Source: Parafilimonas terrae (GTDB lineage Bacteria > Bacteroidota > Bacteroidia > Chitinophagales > Chitinophagaceae). From it: a stretch of DNA of 64,000 nt. The stretch lies in assembly GCF_900115755.1 (NCBI RefSeq), contig NZ_FOXQ01000001.1, positions 372,001-436,000 on the forward strand. Reading direction: 5' to 3'. The position numbers were made by a program, and so were the translations under genes. Below, in pieces: positions 28,052 through 37,006 of this stretch (position 1 is the first letter of the stretch; each line of letters begins with the position of its first letter). The notes below the pieces were generated by a model. The model was given only the letters and a program-made list of their open reading frames with translations. It did no database searches and was not told where the DNA came from.

Positions 28052-28735
28052 ATGATTGATTGCATTATTATTGAAGACGACCACATTTCATCGTTTCATT
28101 TACGCCGCCTTGTGGAACAGGAAAGTTCACTGGCACTTCACGGAACATTTTTCAGCGCCAGGGAGGCGCTCGATTTCCTGTCTAAAGAAATGATCGACCT
28201 TATTTTTCTTGACATAGAAATGCCTGATGTAACAGGTTTCGACCTGCTTGACCAGTTGCCTTACCGTCCTTATATTATCCTCACCACTTCAAAAACGGAA
28301 TATGCTTTTACGGCATTTCAATATAACGTTGTTGATTATTTAAAGAAGCCTATAACGCTGCCGAGGTTTAAAGAATCGATAGAAAAGATTAAGCCGCGCA
28401 TTAACCACGAAAAAGCGCGTGTGTCAAACGATATTTTTATTAAAGCTGATGGCAAGCTCATAAGATTGCATGATAATGATATAAATTTTATTGAGGCTGT
28501 GGGCGATTATGTAAAATTTGTAACAACGGAAAAAACATTTTTATCGCTTGCCACTTTAAAAAGCATTGAGGAAAAATTAAACCCGGACGCTTTTGTAAAA
28601 GTGCACCGCTCTTATATCATCAACACAAAAAAGATAAGCGATATAGAAGATAATACCATCCTTATAGGCAAGCACGTTATACCCATAAGTAAAGCACACC
28701 GCAAAGTAATAATGGACAGGCTGAATATAATCTGA
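28052..28735 (+). CDS. LytTR-type response regulator, orphan
   Basis: The protein has 227 residues. The receiver domain (1-120) has the acidic pair E8-D9-D10, the phospho-acceptor D54 in IFLDIEMPD, threonines in LTTSKTEY and lysine in YLKKPI, so it looks fully competent. The LytTR DNA-binding domain (about 130-225) contains INFIEAVGDYVKF and FVKVHRSYIIN. In Bacteroidota such regulators usually sit beside a membrane histidine kinase of the HisKA-less (LytS) type; none is present here. It precedes an outer-membrane barrel gene by 110 bases on the same strand, a possible target. Confidence 0.93.
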   Translation: MIDCIIIEDDHISSFHLRRLVEQESSLALHGTFFSAREALDFLSKEMIDLIFLDIEMPDVTGFDLLDQLPYRPYIILTTSKTEYAFTAFQYNVVDYLKKPITLPRFKESIEKIKPRINHEKARVSNDIFIKADGKLIRLHDNDINFIEAVGDYVKFVTTEKTFLSLATLKSIEEKLNPDAFVKVHRSYIINTKKISDIEDNTILIGKHVIPISKAHRKVIMDRLNII

Positions 28736-28845
28736 TAAAAAAATCAAACTACAAACACGGCATGAAACGCCTATGTAAAATTTTGATATGCAGAGGAATG
28801 TTAATCAGGCGTTCCACCTGGCCTGCTTAAAATAAAAAATAACAG

Positions 28846-29688
28846 ATGAAATATATCGGCTTATTCATTCTTGTTCAGTTATTCTATACAAAAGCAATTG
28901 CAGAAAACAGCTGTAATATTATTGATACAGTAACACAGGTTACGGTTTTTAGCGATACAACAATTAAAGAAAAGCCGCAGCAAAAATTACTATTATCTGT
29001 TGACCAACTGCGGTATTCGCCGCAGGAAGTAAACATTACACAAATTGGCGCAGGTTATTCCATAAAAGGGAAAAATGATCACCTGATCTTAAAGTTTAAT
29101 AATGCTTTCAGCGGTCATGATTATAGCGCACAGTTGTTTTCTGAATACTATCATAACTTTTCAAAGAAAGATTACATTAATATTTTGCTGGCCGGTTCTG
29201 ATGGTAAATTTTTTCCGGCATTTATTGCTGGATTTTCTAATTTCTTTGTTCCGGGAAAAGGCTGGGAACTGCAGGCGGGCGCCAGGGTTTATGCACCTAA
29301 AAATGATAGCAGGAGTTTTGTATTCCCGGTTGGCGTAAGCAAGCAAATTGATAAACATTTTTTTGGTTACACATTATACATGGTTGAACAAAAAAAGCAA
29401 CTGAGTTTTGTAAACAATTTTAATTACCGGTATTATTTTAAAGGCGACCAGTTTTTTTCACTTAACTATGGCATAGGCGATCGCTATAATATTTTTCAAC
29501 CCGAAAATGTAACGGATATACCTGCATCAAAAATGAATACACAAACTGTAAATGCTTTATTTACTACACCGGTTGGCGCCAAATGGAACCTTGAATTACA
29601 CTTCACTTATGAACATTATAAGGACTCTAAAAGCGACAAAGATTTTAATATTTATATGCCGGGCTTAATGGTAAGCAGAAAATTGTAA
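28846..29688 (+). CDS. Putative outer-membrane beta-barrel protein, YaiO-like
   Basis: The protein has 280 residues. A signal peptide ends near AIAEN (residue 20). The rest is made of alternating hydrophobic and aromatic stretches typical of beta-barrel strands (HLILKFNNAF, AQLFSEYYHNF, GWELQAGARVYA, FSLNYGIGDRYN) and ends in a charged-hydrophobic tail (MVSRKL). The pattern and length resemble the YaiO family of outer-membrane proteins, which often accompany glycosyltransferases. The match is by general look, so it may be another barrel family. It lies 110 bases after the orphan LytTR regulator on the same strand. Confidence 0.55.
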   Translation: MKYIGLFILVQLFYTKAIAENSCNIIDTVTQVTVFSDTTIKEKPQQKLLLSVDQLRYSPQEVNITQIGAGYSIKGKNDHLILKFNNAFSGHDYSAQLFSEYYHNFSKKDYINILLAGSDGKFFPAFIAGFSNFFVPGKGWELQAGARVYAPKNDSRSFVFPVGVSKQIDKHFFGYTLYMVEQKKQLSFVNNFNYRYYFKGDQFFSLNYGIGDRYNIFQPENVTDIPASKMNTQTVNALFTTPVGAKWNLELHFTYEHYKDSKSDKDFNIYMPGLMVSRKL

Positions 29689-29838
29689 GAAGCCCATTCA
29701 TAGTATTTTATATTGTTTTTTAAAGGGCTTAGGGCCGTTTGCTTTATACTCAATGGTGCTTAGGATTGAAGAGCTATATCTTTAAAAAATATTATACAGT
29801 TAAAAGGGTTAAGGTTGATTTTGCTTTATTTTCATCAA

Positions 29839-30090
29839 CTAAAACTTGCTAAACAACCAATTGATCCACTCCACGTCACTTGGGTAAAACCTTTCCTTTA
29901 TAAAAGCTGCTGCAATCAATGCAGTTACCAATAAAACCTGGCAGATAAAAAGTCTTTTTTCTTTTTTCTTATCCGCCTTAATTTCTGCTTCATGCAAAGC
30001 TGCATAGCGCAGCATATTTTCTTCTTCTTCTGAAAGCGGTACAGCTAACCTGCTATAACTACTTTGCCCGATTTTTGAGTCTTGTCCCAT
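29839..30090 (-). CDS. Small single-pass membrane protein, unknown function
   Basis: The protein has 83 residues. Residues 1-45 are polar (EEEENMLRYAALHEAEIKAD), followed by a lysine-rich stretch (KKKEKR) and one membrane helix near 47-63 (LFICQVLLVTALIAAAF). This predicts a cytoplasmic N-terminus. Its start overlaps the end of the glycosyltransferase gene by 46 bases in another frame, suggesting translational coupling. A later start at 30015 would remove the overlap. No family was recognised. By position it may be an accessory of the polysaccharide synthase, like the small PgaD partner of PgaC; that is inference from position and size only. Confidence 0.6.
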   Translation of the reverse strand: MGQDSKIGQSSYSRLAVPLSEEEENMLRYAALHEAEIKADKKKEKRLFICQVLLVTALIAAAFIKERFYPSDVEWINWLFSKF

Positions 30091-31529
30091 TTTAATTCAG
30101 CTTTTTTATATTCCATTATATAAGAGTACAGCGTAATGGTGCAGAGTAATGCGCCAAAACCTGAAATCAATAATAAAGTGAGTGATAGCCAGTAAGGCTT
30201 TTTGTTCTTATCGGCGATGTAAGCCCAATATGCAAAGAGCATGCATAATGAAGCCCAGGCATACATAAACAATACAATAATTTTTTGTGTTAATCCAAGG
30301 TCGGCCTGCGTCATGCCGTTTACAAAATGAATGAAATCATCTATAGCAGCAGGAAAGCAGGAAAGCACAATGATAGTGAGCGAAATAATGCCGGGGAACA
30401 GCACACCCTGCAGCCATGCTTTTTTTGCAGTTTGCTTATCGATGATGAGCGAATAAATGGTTACAAATAAATAAGTGAATGCATTAACAATCCACAACTG
30501 TTTAAACAGCAGCCACGATTCGCTGAAGTTGGAAAAAAACAGCCATATCAAACCGATTGATGACAATATCATAAATACCGGCATCAATAAAATAGCAAAC
30601 CATAATAAAGAAAAACTAAAGCTGCCTAATTTCTTTCCGTTCTTTTTATTGAGCCATATATGTTTGAAGGCTTTTGTTACCTGCACATTGCCACGCGCCC
30701 ATCTTAATCTTTGTTTCCATATTGCAACAACAGAGCCCGGCTCTTCAGCCCAAACGGTTGCATTGCCATCAAACACAGCTTTGCGGCCATTCAGTTGAGT
30801 TTTAAAAGTGGTGAATGTGTCTTCTGCAAGTGATGATGTATCTATTTTTCCGCCAATAGCCAGCAGGTTTTCACGGCTGTGTAATTGCGCACCGCCTGCC
30901 AAACAAGCCAGCGACCCCATTACATTCTGCGCTCTTCTCGATGCGGCCTGCGCCGTTATATATTCAAACGCAATAAACTTTGAAATGAAATTGCCTGGTG
31001 CACTGCCCTCTTTGATATATGCCGTAACAGAACCCACATTTTTATCAGCAAGATGCCTCGTCATTAAACGCAGTGCATTCTTTTCAAATAAAACATCGGC
31101 ATCAATAATCAATAAAGCTTCAGCCCAGTTTTCTTCAAGTATTATATTAATACCGTGATTTAATGTATGCGCTTTTCCCTGGCCGCCTTTTTCTCTTCTT
31201 AAATGAAAAACGTTATCAGGATATTGTTCATGCTTTTCTTTTACAACATCAGGTGTATGATCTGTGCTGGCATCATCCACCACATATACTCTTAGTGCAT
31301 GTTTTGGATAATCCATCGATAAAAGATGCTCGATTGTGTTACCAATTACATCACCTTCATTCCATGCCGGAACAATTATCGCAACCCTGGGCATATAAGC
31401 AGCCGTGTGTTTATAATGATTCTTTATGCCATGAATGCCGATCATAAAAAACTGGTACAGCGACGCCCATACAGGTATAGTACCGAGCAGTGCAAAAAAA
31501 ATGGCGATATAATCAAATATAAGCGGCAT
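30045..31529 (-). CDS. Family 2 processive glycosyltransferase, PgaC/poly-GlcNAc-synthase-like
   Basis: The start at 31529 (MPLIFDYIAIFF) is preferred over 31574, because the upstream codons run into an inverted repeat at 31554-31581. The protein has 494 residues: membrane helices at about 1-25, the catalytic domain with VDDASTDHTPD, IIDADVLF (DxD), LAEDT and QRLRWARG (the QxxRW motif of processive synthases), then four or five C-terminal helices. It likely polymerises a UDP-sugar, for instance GlcNAc, and moves the chain across the inner membrane. It follows an ATP-grasp gene and a PIG-L deacetylase gene in one operon. The product sugar is inferred. Confidence 0.85.
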   Translation of the reverse strand: MPLIFDYIAIFFALLGTIPVWASLYQFFMIGIHGIKNHYKHTAAYMPRVAIIVPAWNEGDVIGNTIEHLLSMDYPKHALRVYVVDDASTDHTPDVVKEKHEQYPDNVFHLRREKGGQGKAHTLNHGINIILEENWAEALLIIDADVLFEKNALRLMTRHLADKNVGSVTAYIKEGSAPGNFISKFIAFEYITAQAASRRAQNVMGSLACLAGGAQLHSRENLLAIGGKIDTSSLAEDTFTTFKTQLNGRKAVFDGNATVWAEEPGSVVAIWKQRLRWARGNVQVTKAFKHIWLNKKNGKKLGSFSFSLLWFAILLMPVFMILSSIGLIWLFFSNFSESWLLFKQLWIVNAFTYLFVTIYSLIIDKQTAKKAWLQGVLFPGIISLTIIVLSCFPAAIDDFIHFVNGMTQADLGLTQKIIVLFMYAWASLCMLFAYWAYIADKNKKPYWLSLTLLLISGFGALLCTITLYSYIMEYKKAELKWDKTQKSGKVVIAG

Positions 31530-31553
31530 GAAAAAGCTTGTAATAGTGTTATT

Positions 31554-31581
31554 GTGAGTTGTGAGTGATTTCACAACTCAC
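31554..31581. repeat. Perfect 11-base inverted repeat between ATP-grasp and glycosyltransferase genes
   Basis: The arms GTGAGTTGTGA (31554-31564) and TCACAACTCAC (31571-31581) pair perfectly around a six-base loop. It lies in the 62-base gap inside the operon. It may be a dispersed repeat, or an mRNA hairpin that sets the ratio of the two products. There is no T run typical of a terminator. Confidence 0.6.
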
Positions 31582-31591
31582 CAAATAATAT

Positions 31592-32593
31592 TTAAACTGC
31601 CAATACTAATGTTTCGGGTGCATGTTCTTCTTCATTCAAAAAGAGGGAAGGGTCGAAGAATTTTTCCTGGAAATAACGCACCATAGCAATCTCTTTATAA
31701 TCGGCCACAATAGCCACCGGCCTGTTAAACAAAATATTTTCTGCGCACATTAAAGGTATATCTGCACCGGCTGCAATGATGAGGCTGAGGCCTCCGGAGA
31801 AACGCGGGTTTATTTCAAGCAACATAGGCCCGTTTTCTGTATCAATAACCTGCACATTAATGGCAAACCTTAAGTTTAAACTTTCAGCCACAGCTATTGC
31901 ATATTCAATAATCTCTTTCTTCTTAGTAACTTTTGAAGTAACGGCAACGCCTGAATCTGTTCTCATTCTTTCACGGGCAACAGCAGCGCACACTTTACCA
32001 TTTTTATCAATCATCATATCTATGCTGTATTCTTTGCCTTCCAAAAATTCCTGCACCATAAAATTCTTTCCTTCCAGGTGTGCCAGGTTTTCCAGTTCTT
32101 CGCGGTTAGTTACTTTAAATATATCCCTTGAACCACTGCCGTTTCTTGGCTTTACGATCCAGTTATTATTAAAATGCGGGTTAGCTAAAAAGTTTTCAAA
32201 CAAATCATAATCACCTAACTGCACATTCTTTTTGCAGGCTTCCATTAAAAGATATTTATCCTGGCAGGTTTCCAGTGCATCTACAGGTGAAACCAACACC
32301 TTGCAATCAATAGCTTCAAATGCTTCAATGTTATTTGCCACCGGCATTAATTCAACATCACATGTAGGTATTAAAAGATCAATGTTATGCTTCTGGCAAA
32401 GCTCAAGCAAGAAGGGAACAAACATTTCAGATTTACCGGCAGGTAATATAAACTGCTGGCCTTTTGGAACGAGGTATAAACCGGCAGACATGGGATCCAT
32501 ATCACCCATAAAAATATTATAACCGGCTGCTGATAAAGATTTGTAAGCGCATATTGCGGCGGGCCCGCCTGCTCCTGTAATTAAGATATTCAT
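31592..32593 (-). CDS. ATP-grasp ligase of the carbamoyl-phosphate-synthase-like type
   Basis: The protein has 333 residues. The N-terminal Rossmann-like part starts MNILITGAGGPAAICAYKSL. The ATP-grasp fold follows, with WIVKPRNGSGSRDIF near residue 145, VQEFLEGKEYSIDMM and the metal-binding MLLEINPRFSGG near 265. These enzymes join a carboxylate to an amine or similar acceptor through an acyl phosphate. It lies between the PIG-L deacetylase (43 bases upstream) and the glycosyltransferase (62 bases downstream). A free amine made by a deacetylase could be its acceptor; this is inference. The true substrates are unknown. Confidence 0.88.
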   Translation of the reverse strand: MNILITGAGGPAAICAYKSLSAAGYNIFMGDMDPMSAGLYLVPKGQQFILPAGKSEMFVPFLLELCQKHNIDLLIPTCDVELMPVANNIEAFEAIDCKVLVSPVDALETCQDKYLLMEACKKNVQLGDYDLFENFLANPHFNNNWIVKPRNGSGSRDIFKVTNREELENLAHLEGKNFMVQEFLEGKEYSIDMMIDKNGKVCAAVARERMRTDSGVAVTSKVTKKKEIIEYAIAVAESLNLRFAINVQVIDTENGPMLLEINPRFSGGLSLIIAAGADIPLMCAENILFNRPVAIVADYKEIAMVRYFQEKFFDPSLFLNEEEHAPETLVLAV

Positions 32594-32636
32594 AATTTCT
32601 TTTTTAAAATTTTTTATTAATTGGTTTGGTTATTTA

Positions 32637-33608
32637 TTAGGCACGAATTACTTCAAAGGGTTCAACAATGCCATACCTTGAAAAACGGCCCCAGTATTCT
32701 GCGGTTGATCTTATCAACGAATCGGCGAGGTAAGCGCATTTTGTTTTTTGGGAATGAAAGAATGAGATCATTTCAATTTTATCATCCATATATTTTTCAA
32801 CATGCTCAAAGCGCAAAGGCTTAAAGTTGATATTGCATGATGGGCTTAAGTAAGAATACACCTGCGTAACGCCACGTGCAGCCACCATAGTTGCATGATA
32901 AGTGTTCCTGTGGTCCTGGTGATTATCGTTTATGCTGTGCGTATAAATAATATCGGGCTGCACTTTAGCTATAACTTCTTCAATAGTTTTAATGGTTTCA
33001 GGGCCATCAGTTATAAAAGTATCTTTCAGGTTTTTCATATATAAATTGGCATTTACATACTCAGCCGCTTTAAGCGATTCTTTGTAACGGATATCTATAC
33101 TGCCGCCCTGTTCGCCATTGGTGAGTGTAAGAATATGCACCTTATCGCCTCTTTCAGCGTGCTTCATTAAGCTGGCGCCGCAGCCAATTTCAACGTCATC
33201 CGGGTGAGCGCCGATTGCCAGCACTTTCTTTATATTCAAAGTTTCGCGGATGGTTTTTATTTCGGTTGATAACCTTTCCAGCAAAACCTGTGTAGCCAGC
33301 GGGTAAACCAAAAAGTGGTTAACGCCGCTATCCAGCGCTGAAGACATTAAATCCACATCTTTATTCGCAGATATTAATATTACGTGCGAAGAAGGATTGT
33401 TTTGTTTGATGGAATAAAGAGTTGTGCATGCTGTGGCCAGGTTTTCATAATTCACTGCCATTATTATTAAATGCCAGCGTTTCTTTTGAATACGGTAAAC
33501 AATATCAGCAGTCAGTTCCATTTGTTCGCACTTTTGTGCGGTTTGGGCTTCCAGTTCATCGGCAAGTATCTGGGTTTCTGCAAGCTTGCCAACAATTACG
33601 ATGTTCAT
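32637..33608 (-). CDS. PIG-L/LmbE deacetylase with an N-terminal degenerate receiver domain
   Basis: The protein has 323 residues. Residues 127-323 are a PIG-L family zinc-dependent deacetylase with AIGAHPDDVEIGCG (AHPDD at 134-138) and SINDNHQDHRNTYHA, giving the metal ligands and catalytic aspartate. Residues 1-125 follow the pattern of a response-regulator receiver (HVILISANKD, ALDSGVNHFLVYP), but the acidic pair is replaced by VGKL, the phospho-acceptor position lies in IIMAVNY without aspartate, and the conserved lysine is tyrosine in VYP. So it cannot be phosphorylated in the usual way. PIG-L enzymes remove acetyl groups from N-acetyl-amino sugars. It begins a four-gene operon. Confidence 0.9.
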   Translation of the reverse strand: MNIVIVGKLAETQILADELEAQTAQKCEQMELTADIVYRIQKKRWHLIIMAVNYENLATACTTLYSIKQNNPSSHVILISANKDVDLMSSALDSGVNHFLVYPLATQVLLERLSTEIKTIRETLNIKKVLAIGAHPDDVEIGCGASLMKHAERGDKVHILTLTNGEQGGSIDIRYKESLKAAEYVNANLYMKNLKDTFITDGPETIKTIEEVIAKVQPDIIYTHSINDNHQDHRNTYHATMVAARGVTQVYSYLSPSCNINFKPLRFEHVEKYMDDKIEMISFFHSQKTKCAYLADSLIRSTAEYWGRFSRYGIVEPFEVIRA

Positions 33609-33820
33609 ATAAATTTTTAATTTGCGAGAGCAAAATTATCAGCCGGTTATGCCCTTTATATTTCATATCGGTGAAATGATAATTATTATCGTTGAATGGA
33701 TTTAAAAATCTGTCGGGGCAGGGTTCAAGAATGGTTTTACCCGGATGTTTAAAGCTGGCAAGGTTTAAAAGCCTGGGTTTTATACCCTAAATTAAAAGAC
33801 TGAATTAAGAAGGATTGTAT

Positions 33821-34177
33821 CTATTTCTCGTCTCTTCCGAATAATTTTCGTAATTCGTTTTTCGAATCATCCAATACCTTCTTTTGCGCAGCGCTAAGAT
33901 TATCGCCTGCTCTGTTTTCGTAAAAATTAATCATACTCATGGCAGATTGAAAAGGGCCTGCTTTTCTCCGTTTGCTCCTTTCTGCCGAACGCTTTACCGA
34001 TAAAGCAATCTTTTTCGCATCTGTTGATTTGAAAATATTTTTTTCCAAATCCATCGCATTGCTGGTTTGCGTAACCTTTTTCGACCATCTTTTGGGTGCT
34101 GCCTTCCGGGTAGTTTCTTTTGAAGCAGATTTTTTCGCAGTGCTTTTCGTTTTTTTAGCGGATGCTGCTTTTGCCAT
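33821..34177 (-). CDS. DUF3175 protein
   Basis: The start at 34177 (MAKAASAKKTKSTAKK) is preferred; an ATG 24 bases upstream adds a Cys-rich extension. The protein has 118 residues. An N-terminal lysine/alanine/serine-rich tail resembles histone-H1-like tails, and the DUF3175 domain follows from about residue 28: KRWSKKVTQTSNAMDLE, FKSTDAKKIALSVKRSAE and MSMINFYENRAG. DUF3175 is a small domain of unknown function; the basic tail suggests nucleic acid binding. It is a single gene between the PIG-L operon and a symporter gene on the same strand. Confidence 0.85.
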   Translation of the reverse strand: MAKAASAKKTKSTAKKSASKETTRKAAPKRWSKKVTQTSNAMDLEKNIFKSTDAKKIALSVKRSAERSKRRKAGPFQSAMSMINFYENRAGDNLSAAQKKVLDDSKNELRKLFGRDEK

Positions 34178-34270
34178 AATATTTTTTATAAAACAGCACA
34201 ATCATAATACCAGCTTTCAGAGGGGTTTAGGAATTTATTTTTTTACGGCACCCACCGGAATGGTTTAAAA

Positions 34271-35488
34271 CTATTCTCTATTTCCCTGCCCATATAATAC
34301 CTCGTTCATCTTACTCCTGTCGAATTCTTTTTCATTATTGGAAAGCCAGATGGTAGCCACACCGTTACCTATAAAATTGGTAAGCGCCCTTGCTTCGCTC
34401 ATAAACCTGTCAACGCCTAACAAAAATGCAAGGCCTTCAATGGGAATTACTTTCACAGCTGTAAGGGTTGATGCAAGCACAATAAAACCACTGCCCGTAA
34501 CGCCTGCTGCACCTTTTGATGTTACAAGTAAAACGCCAATAATAACAAACACCTGGTGAAGCGTAAGCTCAATATTATATACCTGCGCAAGAAACATTAC
34601 AGCCATAGAAAGATAAATGGTTGTGCCATCAAGATTGAAAGAATAACCTGCGGGAACCACCAGCCCTGTAACCGATTTTGTGCAACCCATGCGTTCCAGC
34701 TTTTCAATCAATGAAGGCAATGCTGCTTCTGATGAAGAGGTACCCAATACAATTAAAAGTTCGTTGCGTATATATTTTAAAAATTTAAGAATACTGATAT
34801 TATAATAACGCAGCAATAAACCAAGCACAATAAAAATGAAACACAAACAAGTAATATAAACGCATACCATCAGCCTTATTAAAGGCAATAATGTATGTAT
34901 GCCAAACTTGCCAATGGTATAAGCCATGCCGCCAAAAGCGCCAAGCGGCGCCAGCAGCATTACAAAATGCAAAGCTTTAAAAACATATCTCGAAATATTG
35001 GTAAGCGGAGTAATGATAATTTCTTTTTTGTTATACCTGCTTAACCATATTCCAAAAATTATGGCAACGATTAATATCTGGAGCGTTGGATTATCTTTTA
35101 AAAACTGGAGCCAGCTAAATTCTTTTGATTCTTTTATATATGCAGAAATATCGCCGCCTTTTATAGATGAAATGTCAACGCCGCGGCCCGGTTGTATAAA
35201 ATGAGAAACTATAATGCCAATTAATAATGCAAACGTTGTAACTATTTCAAAATATAATAATGCTTTGCCACCAACGCGGCCCGTTTTTTTCAGGTCGCCC
35301 ATGTTGCTGATGCCAAGCGATATGGTTAAGAAAATTATAGGGTAAATAAAATATTTAATCAGCACGATGAAATAGTCACCGAATACCTTCATTTTTATGG
35401 CAGTGCCAGGATAGAAATTTCCTAACAGTGCGCCGGCTGTTATGGCAACAAGCACCCAAAATGTTAAATTGGTAAATAGTTTTTTCAC
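34271..35488 (-). CDS. Dicarboxylate/amino acid:cation symporter (DAACS family)
   Basis: The protein has 405 residues, near the usual length for this family. It has about eight membrane helices plus two re-entrant loops. Motifs: GTSSSEAALPSLIEKLE (serine-rich loop, HP1), YSFNLDGTTIYLSMAVMF (the NxxG... region of helix 7), SKGAAGVTGSGFIVLAST (HP2) and VDRFMSEARALTNFIGNGVAT (helix 8 with the aspartate and asparagine that bind substrate and sodium). It imports C4-dicarboxylates or acidic amino acids with Na+ or H+. No genes for its metabolism are adjacent. Confidence 0.95.
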   Translation of the reverse strand: MKKLFTNLTFWVLVAITAGALLGNFYPGTAIKMKVFGDYFIVLIKYFIYPIIFLTISLGISNMGDLKKTGRVGGKALLYFEIVTTFALLIGIIVSHFIQPGRGVDISSIKGGDISAYIKESKEFSWLQFLKDNPTLQILIVAIIFGIWLSRYNKKEIIITPLTNISRYVFKALHFVMLLAPLGAFGGMAYTIGKFGIHTLLPLIRLMVCVYITCLCFIFIVLGLLLRYYNISILKFLKYIRNELLIVLGTSSSEAALPSLIEKLERMGCTKSVTGLVVPAGYSFNLDGTTIYLSMAVMFLAQVYNIELTLHQVFVIIGVLLVTSKGAAGVTGSGFIVLASTLTAVKVIPIEGLAFLLGVDRFMSEARALTNFIGNGVATIWLSNNEKEFDRSKMNEVLYGQGNRE

Positions 35489-35620
35489 AAGACAATAATA
35501 ACTTAATTATAAGTTCAGGAAGAATTACAGCAGTATTAAATGCATGCCTTGGTTATTAATAAGGATTACTTTAGTATAGATAAATGGGTTTGCTTTAATT
35601 TAAAATCCTTAACATCGAAT

Positions 35621-37006
35621 ATGGCTTTAAGCGAAATGGATGATCTGAAACAGCAGGTGAAAAAATTATCGCAGCAGTTACAACAGGTGCAGGAAGAATT
35701 AATGCAAATGCAGCGCAGGATAAATAAAAGCGATAACCATACTGTTGGTCCTGCTAAGTTGCCGGAGCCTGCTGCTTCATCGGCACAGGCGGTGAAAAGG
35801 AGTATTGCTTTGCAACGTTCAGTTGAAAGCTTTATAGGTTTAAAGATCATTAACCTTGTTGGTATAGTTGTATTGCTGATTGGTATTTCTATAGGCGTAA
35901 AATATGCAATTGATAAAAACCTCATTACACCTTTTGCAAGAATTATACTTGCTTACTCAGCAAGCGCCGTATTGCTTTTGTTATCGTTCATGCTAAAGAA
36001 AAACTATGAAGGCTTCAGCGCTATTTTATTCAGTGGCGCAATGGCTTCCATGTATTTTACAACGTATGGCGCATTCACGTATTACGATTTCTTTTCGCAA
36101 ATACTTTGCTTTATTATAATGGCAGTGATTGCCCTTTATACGGCAAGCAGGTCGCTGCAATATAACCGCCAGGAAATTGCTGTTGTTGGCATGGTTGGCG
36201 CTTATGCCATACCCATTCTCATCAGCACCAATCATGAAAATTATCTCTTACTGTTTAGCTATATACTTGTAATGAATGCAGGCATACTCATTATATCTTT
36301 CAAACGTTCATGGAAATTATTAAACCTGCTTGCACTGATTATTACCTGGAGTTTTTTCATTGGCTGGCTGCTTGCGAGGTACAAAGAAGCTTATCAGTTT
36401 TATGCAGTTGTTTTTATGAGTATTTATTATATTTTATTCCTGCTGAGCGCTTTTGCATTTACCATAACAAGAAAAACGAGATTAAGCAATCAGCAACTGC
36501 TGCATATACTTATCAATAACTTTTCACTCTTTATTTCACTGCTTGCCATTTTTAGCGCATCTTCTTCCAATGCAAATGCGGCTGCTGTAACAGCCTTTTG
36601 CGCCCTGTTGTTTTTTAGCTTTGCTATTGCAGGCAATAATTTCTTTCACGATGAAAAAGTGCTTAACCGCATACATTATGCAACTGCACTTTTACTTGCT
36701 GTTTTATGGATAGGCATACAATACAGCGGCTTAACCATTACCATGCTCTGGATGCTGCTTGCTATAATTGTATTTATCATTGGCATTATAACAAAAACAA
36801 TATGGCCAAGGCTTGCCGCCATTTTACTTGTAGGGCTTACGCTGTTAAAACTGGTTCTGTTAGATAGCATATTCTTTACGGCCGTTCAAAAAATTATTGC
36901 TTACATAACCATTGGCACATTACTGCTCGTGCTTTCTTTCTTCTATCAAAAATTTAAAGCGGTTTTGTCTGCAGATGATGAAAATAAAACAAACATCAGC
37001 GATTAA
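35621..37006 (+). CDS. DUF2339 multi-pass membrane protein
   Basis: The start at 35621 (MALSEMDDLKQQ) is chosen; the longer start at 35540 adds 27 residues of no family likeness. The protein has 461 residues. A coiled coil at about 6-36 (QQVKKLSQQLQQVQEELMQ) is followed by FIGLKIINLVGIVVLLIGIS and about 12 further hydrophobic segments. This is the layout of DUF2339 proteins, although many are longer (600-900 residues). Function unknown. Its end overlaps the convergent nitronate monooxygenase gene by 11 bases. Confidence 0.85.
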   Translation: MALSEMDDLKQQVKKLSQQLQQVQEELMQMQRRINKSDNHTVGPAKLPEPAASSAQAVKRSIALQRSVESFIGLKIINLVGIVVLLIGISIGVKYAIDKNLITPFARIILAYSASAVLLLLSFMLKKNYEGFSAILFSGAMASMYFTTYGAFTYYDFFSQILCFIIMAVIALYTASRSLQYNRQEIAVVGMVGAYAIPILISTNHENYLLLFSYILVMNAGILIISFKRSWKLLNLLALIITWSFFIGWLLARYKEAYQFYAVVFMSIYYILFLLSAFAFTITRKTRLSNQQLLHILINNFSLFISLLAIFSASSSNANAAAVTAFCALLFFSFAIAGNNFFHDEKVLNRIHYATALLLAVLWIGIQYSGLTITMLWMLLAIIVFIIGIITKTIWPRLAAILLVGLTLLKLVLLDSIFFTAVQKIIAYITIGTLLLVLSFFYQKFKAVLSADDENKTNISD

